In this document: positions 42,301-48,300 of the stretch, in pieces
How positions within the stretch are numbered: the stretch's first letter is position 1
How the letters are laid out: every line of letters starts with the position of its first letter
NCBI RefSeq assembly: GCF_900302505.1
Contig: NZ_OMOJ01000003.1
Coordinates: 248,001-312,000, forward strand
DNA from: Pseudoprimorskyibacter insulae
GTDB lineage: Bacteria > Pseudomonadota > Alphaproteobacteria > Rhodobacterales > Rhodobacteraceae
DNA: 64,000 nucleotides
Direction: 5' to 3'
Notes under the pieces: model-generated
Told to the model about the DNA's origin: nothing
The model's input: the letters and a program-made list of their open reading frames with translations, nothing else
Databases searched by the model: none
Program-made: the position numbers and the translations under genes

Positions 42301-45300
42301 CCCCGCGCCGCGTTTAATCTGCGGCGACAGGACAAACAGACCGGTGTCCGACACCTTGGTCAGGTCGATCGCATTGGCCCCCTGCGCCGCATCTTCGGCG
42401 TTGGCATGCAGGCTGACACGATTGCCCGGCAAAACGCGGACATAATAGGTGCCGCCATTGCTCAGCCCGCCGATGCTGCCTTGGCTGCTGACAAACAGAA
42501 CTTCGTCGCCGGTCTTGAAATTCGTCGGCGTATCAGAGCCTTCGCCCAGAGTGATCTGGTTGGCGGCATTGTCCACACGCGATGCGCTGAATTCTTGCTG
42601 CGCGACCTCGCGGGTGGTTTGGGGGGCCTCATCCGTGGTGAATTCGCCTGTGTTGACCGTGACAGACGCGGTGCCCCGCGCGTTCAACTTGGCCAATTTG
42701 CCCACATGCGCCGTGGTGTTTTTGTCGATGAACCCGATGTTCACCGGGATCGCCGCGCCAACGCCTGACCCAGCCCCGGCAATGCTGCCCGCGACGGTGA
42801 CCACCTCCAACGCGTCATCCGCCGTGACGGCAATGCTGCCCTGCGCGGTGATGGTGGCCGACGCGCCAATCAGCGCCTCAGTCCGCGTGGTAATGGAGGA
42901 AAGCCCCGCCTGAACCGCCAGCGCAAGCGCCTTGCCGCCCGCGATGCCCATGGTCAGGCCGGTGGTGTCGATTGAGGTCAGCGCATCGACGATCACCGAG
43001 CCGCCCGCCTGCGTCGTGCTGGTGTCGCTAATGGTTCTGATCTTCACCCCATCGCCGATCTTGGCGCGGGTCGTCACGTCGATATAGCCGATATCCGTCG
43101 ACAGGCCGATCCCGGCCCCTTTGGCCAATCCAACCGCGCCAGCGGCGCCGATCAGGTCCAGCGACGAATGCGCCACAACGCGCACATCGCCAAGGGCCGT
43201 GGTGATCTGATGCGCCCCATCCCGCGCTGCGCCATAGGTCAGACTGCCCTCCGCGGCTTCGGTCACAGCGCCGATGGAGGCGATGGTTTCTGTATCAATT
43301 TGCGATACACTCGCCACACCGCCTGCGGCCAGCACCCCCTCGCCCGAGGCAGCCCCGGCAAAGGCGAAGACCTTGGGATCCATGTCCAGATCGGCGGAAA
43401 CGGTCAGCCCATCTTTGCCCGCCTCGATTTTGACATAGGGGTCCACAAAGGCCTGCGTTGCCAGATCTAGGCTGAGGATCGTTGCGCTCAGGCCTACTGT
43501 CGCCTTGCCGCGTGCCGCCACCTGCCCCGACAAAACCATGGATTTCGCTGTGGTACGCGCGTCGACCGTGATGCCGCGCGCCTTGACTGTCCGGGCCAAA
43601 TCCGCCGCATTGGCCGGGCTGATGAAGGCCCGCGTGTCCGTGGTGATGACATTGACCGAGACCGACCCGCCCAGCGTCAGCTTCGACGCCACAGCCAAGC
43701 CCCCGGTGATCGACCCGATCTCTGCCGCCTGCACGGCGCGCACGTCGATCAGGGCCCCGGCGGTCAGGGATGCGCTGCGAATATAGGCCTGCGTGGCTGC
43801 GTCGATGAAGTTGTAACCAACCGCCGCGCCCGCGCTATTGCCCTTGCCGCTGACGGCCATAGTGCCGTTCAGGGCGGAAATCACTGTGCTGTCCTTGGCC
43901 AAAATCTCGGCATTGCCGATGGCGACGGTGATCGCGCTATCGCCATTCAGGCCAGCGGTCACCGCACTGGTCACGCCGTTCAGGCCGATGTTGAAGGCCG
44001 CGGCATTGGCATCGCGCGATGCAGCCCCGCCGACGGCGGCGGCGGCGATCTTGCTGCCCAATAGCCCGTCCGAGCTGGCCACGGCCCGGATGGTCAGGCC
44101 CGCGACGGTGTTGGCCGTGCCGGTCAGCGCAGCGGTGGTGCCGGTGATGGTGGCGCTGGTGTTGATCGACACCTCGTTCCAGCCAAGCCCCGCGCCCACG
44201 GCGGAACTGTCGCCGCCCGCCAGCGCCAAGACGCCCGCAAGCGCGGTGATGTTTGTTTTATCGTCAGCCTCAACCCGCAGGGACCGGGCGCGCAGACCGT
44301 CGCCATTGGCCAGTTTGGCATTGGCCACCAAAGCCTGAACCGAGCCGGAAATATCGTTGGCCGACAGGGTAAACGCCGCCGCAAAGGCGGTCGAAGACAG
44401 GCCCGCACTGACCGAGAAGGCCTTGATTTCACGCGCATCTTCGGCGGTGACAGCCACGTCACCCGTCAGCGAGAACCCGGTCCAGCCGGTGTTCGCGGCA
44501 GCGCCCCGCAGCGCGGCCAGTGTTGTACCGTCCAGATCGTTGTAGCTGGCCGATCCGCCAAGACCCTTGCCCCCGCGCCCTGCGCCCACCGCACCGGCAA
44601 CCGACACGACCGAGGCGTCGTTCAGCGCGTCGATGGTCAGCCCGCCGCCCGATGTCACCGACGCGCCATCGAGTTCGGCGGTGACGTCGTAATCCAGGAA
44701 ATTCGCGCCGACCGATCCGCCAAAACCGTTGCCCTGCGCCGTGCCAGACACGCCAATGCCCGCCGCTACAGAATACAGATTTCCACCGGCATGCGCGGTG
44801 ATCGAAATGTCCTGCGCGCTGCCAAGTGCCAGCGTTAGCGCCGGATCCGAGACCGCGCCATTGCCGCGCACCAGAACCGCCGCCTCAGTGACGGACGCGA
44901 TATGGCTCAGGCCAAAGGCCCCGGCGATCATATCGGTCTTGGCGGTTGCGTCATTGCCGTAACTAGCCGCAACGCCGCCCATGGCGTTGACCACTGTCAT
45001 GTGGTCCTGCGCATCGACGGTCAGGCCCGCGCCACCCGAACCGTTCAGCGAAATCCGCCCGTAGCTGGCGATTGTGGCCGAGGTGGTCTGATCGACCTTC
45101 CAGAAGGCCGCCGCCCCTGCCACGCCAAAGCCCGAGGTGGATTTGGGCGCTTCGGCGTCGGCATCGTTCAATTCGGCCCGCGCCCCGCCTTTGTCATCGG
45201 TCGGTTTCAGCCCGCCGGTTACGTCGCGGGTGGCCGGGTCTGCCGCATCCTCGGCGGCATCGTCTGGCGTGGCTTGATTGGCCTCAATGCGCGTACCAGC

Positions 45301-48300
45301 AAAGGCGGTGTTATAGCTGCCGCCCGTGCGCAGCGCCTCAACCGATAGGGTGCTGGCGTCAATCAGAATGCCGCCTGAACTGCCTGTGGCCGGTGCCCGC
45401 AACGTGCCTGCCTTAGCGCTTTCGCCCGCGTCGCTATTGGCGATGTCGCCGATATGGGCCAAGGTTTGCCGTTCGGAATTGCCGACCAGCCCGGACACGC
45501 CCGCCGCCTTGGCGCCGGTTTCGGCCCAGACCACGCCCCCGGCAAAGTTCACCTCATCAATGTCCGAGGTCGCCTTGACCGAGACCGCGCTGCCCCCGGT
45601 CAGGGTGCCGCGTTTCGATGTGGTCGCCCCCGCCGCCGGGGCAAATAGCGCCGCCTCAACCAGACTGTTATGCAGGACAACGCCGACGCTGCCCGCAATG
45701 CCAACCGAATCCGCTGCCGGGGCAGAGCCTGCCGTAATCAGCGCGGCGCGGATCATCTTTTCTGTCGCATCGACGCTGACACTGCCATCGGGACCGGCCC
45801 GCAGCGTGGTGCCTTCTTCGATGATCGCCTTGGCCGTGGTGTCGAACTTCGTCACCAAAAGCGAGCCGCCAGCCCCGTTCCCGCCCGAGCGGTTGACCAA
45901 GTCAATCACGCCGCCCGATTTGAAGGTGTTGCCGATCTTCTTGCCCCAGGTGCCGCCGTCGTCTTCAATTGCGGCTGTGACCGCGTCGGCGGTGCTGGCG
46001 GCATTGCCCATGCCCACCAGATCGACCAGTTCGCGCGACACATTGGCCGCAACCGCGATCGAGCTTCCGCTCCCTTCGGCCCAAGTGACCGTCTGGCCTT
46101 CGCCGTCCTTGCGCATCGCGATGCCGTCGCCGGCGCTGGCCTGATTGATCTTCGCACCCGAGCGGACATAAGCCTCGGCGCGGTCGTCATAGATCAGGAT
46201 GTTGATCGACCCGCCAAGCGCGGTGGACCCTGTGTCGGGCGAATTGGTTTGACCTAGCGCCTGACTGTTGACCAGCCCACTTAGGCCGAACAGACCGTCG
46301 GTATAGGTGCCGTAAACACCCTGCGGATCGGCCAGCAGGTCATCGCGCAGCTTGGTCCAGAACTCTTTCTTCCAGATGCCCAAAATCGTTTCGCGCGGCG
46401 GCGTGGCAAAGGGATAAGACACATCGGAAGTCAGGTTCACCGACCCCAGCGCATCAATCCGGGCATAGGCGCCAATCTCGGCCAGCGCGGCATTGTCATA
46501 GACCCCGACCGCAATGGCCAGCGCGGCCCCATCGGCCTTGACCTTTTCATCGCCCGGCTTGCCGACAATGGCGGTGACGCCCGTGGTGACCGTTTGTTCG
46601 ATGGTCGCAACGATATCGACATCTTGTTCGGACAGAATCCGGCCAGCCCCTTCGGCGGTGCCAACCTTCACCGTGACATCATGGTTAAAATGCGTGACGC
46701 CAACGGATCCGCCAAGGCTAAAGTTGACCCCCTCGCTCACCGGGTCTTTCGTTTCGGTCTTTTCGTCCTTGGCATCAGTGTCGGTGCCGCTGGAATCCGC
46801 CGGATCGGCATTGCCGGTATCGACCGTGCCCACATCGGGCTTGGCCCCGCCAAAGAAGCCTTTGGCCTTGTCCATGCCTGCGCCCATCAGGTAGCTGGTC
46901 AGAACATCTTCGCCGGTGTCGCCCGCGCCGATTTCACTGCCAGAGGCATTGCTGACGCTGCTGGTCAGCCGGGCGTAGATCCCTACGCCATTGGCCAGAT
47001 CGGCATCGGGCAGCAGGGTATGCGCATCGCCCACGCCAAGCGCGGTCAGGTCCACCACTTCGGGCGCATGGGCATAGGCCGATGAGGTGACAAGCCGGAA
47101 ATGGTCCTGATCAATGCGGACCACGTGATAAAGCGTGCCATCCTCTAGCCCGTCAATCGCCGGGTCTTTGATCCGCTCGACCGTGCCGTCGTCATGGGTG
47201 ACAAAAGTATCAGCCCCGGTGGCATAGAACAGGCTATCGCCGGTCTGCCAACCGTGCCCTTTAAGCGTGATGATATCGCTGGCGTCATCCACGGCGCTGG
47301 TGGGCGTGAAGCTGACCGCCGCGCGGGTGCCGATGAACCGGTGCAGCCCGCCCGAGGCCGGACCGCTCAGATCAACGATTGCGCCTGTGGCGTCCTTCAG
47401 TTGGAAGCCCGTGCTGGTGACATTGGTGGCGAAATAGGTGGTTTCCGGGGCCAGCCCGCCGATCGCATCCGGCGTCAGGGCCAGCAGGTATTCAACCTCT
47501 TGCCCTTCGGTAAAGCCATGATCGGAAACCATAATCCGGTTTGCCGCGGCATCGATCCCCATCAGCGAAACGCTCAGGGTGCGGGGGGATGTGCCTTCGG
47601 TGGTAAAGCTATGCGCATTGTAGGGGTCGCGCTGCGTTGGCAGGCCAATGGCCAGCGGCGTGGCCAGATCCGTGTCGCCAATGGCATAGAACTGCACCCT
47701 GTCTTGGTCCAGCACTTTGACCCGGTAGCGTTTGGAACTGGTCAGGCCCGAAATTGCCGCACCGGCGGCCTGATAGGTGACGATATCGCCATCGCTCAGC
47801 CCGTGGCCGATCAGGCGCAGCGAATTGCGGATCGCTTCATCAGCCGAGGCATCGGCAATCGCATCCACCGCGCCGACAACATCCACCTTTTGGCGCAGGG
47901 TATGCGTGGCATCGGCATCCAGCGAAGACGCGCCAAGGTCGATTGTCGTCGGCGGCGCGCTGAGCAGTTGGAAATGGTCTTGATCGACGTAATTGACGTA
48001 ATAGGTGCCGCCATCCTCTAGTCCGCCAATGGCCTTGGCCCCGGTGTCGATCAGAATGGTGGTGTCGGCGGCGGTATAGACAATGCGTTGACCATGGCTC
48101 AACCCGTGATCCTTGACGGTGATCAGATCGCGCGACAGGTCCACAACGGCGCTGGATTCCGCGTCAAAGCTGTAATCGGTGCCCCAATCCCATGTGCCTT
48201 GGTCCGGGCCATCTGCGGCCCCCACCCCGCCCTTGGCGTGGATTTCGCTATCGACGGTGGTGGTCACATCCACCAGTTCCACGGCAATGCCTGCAGCCAG

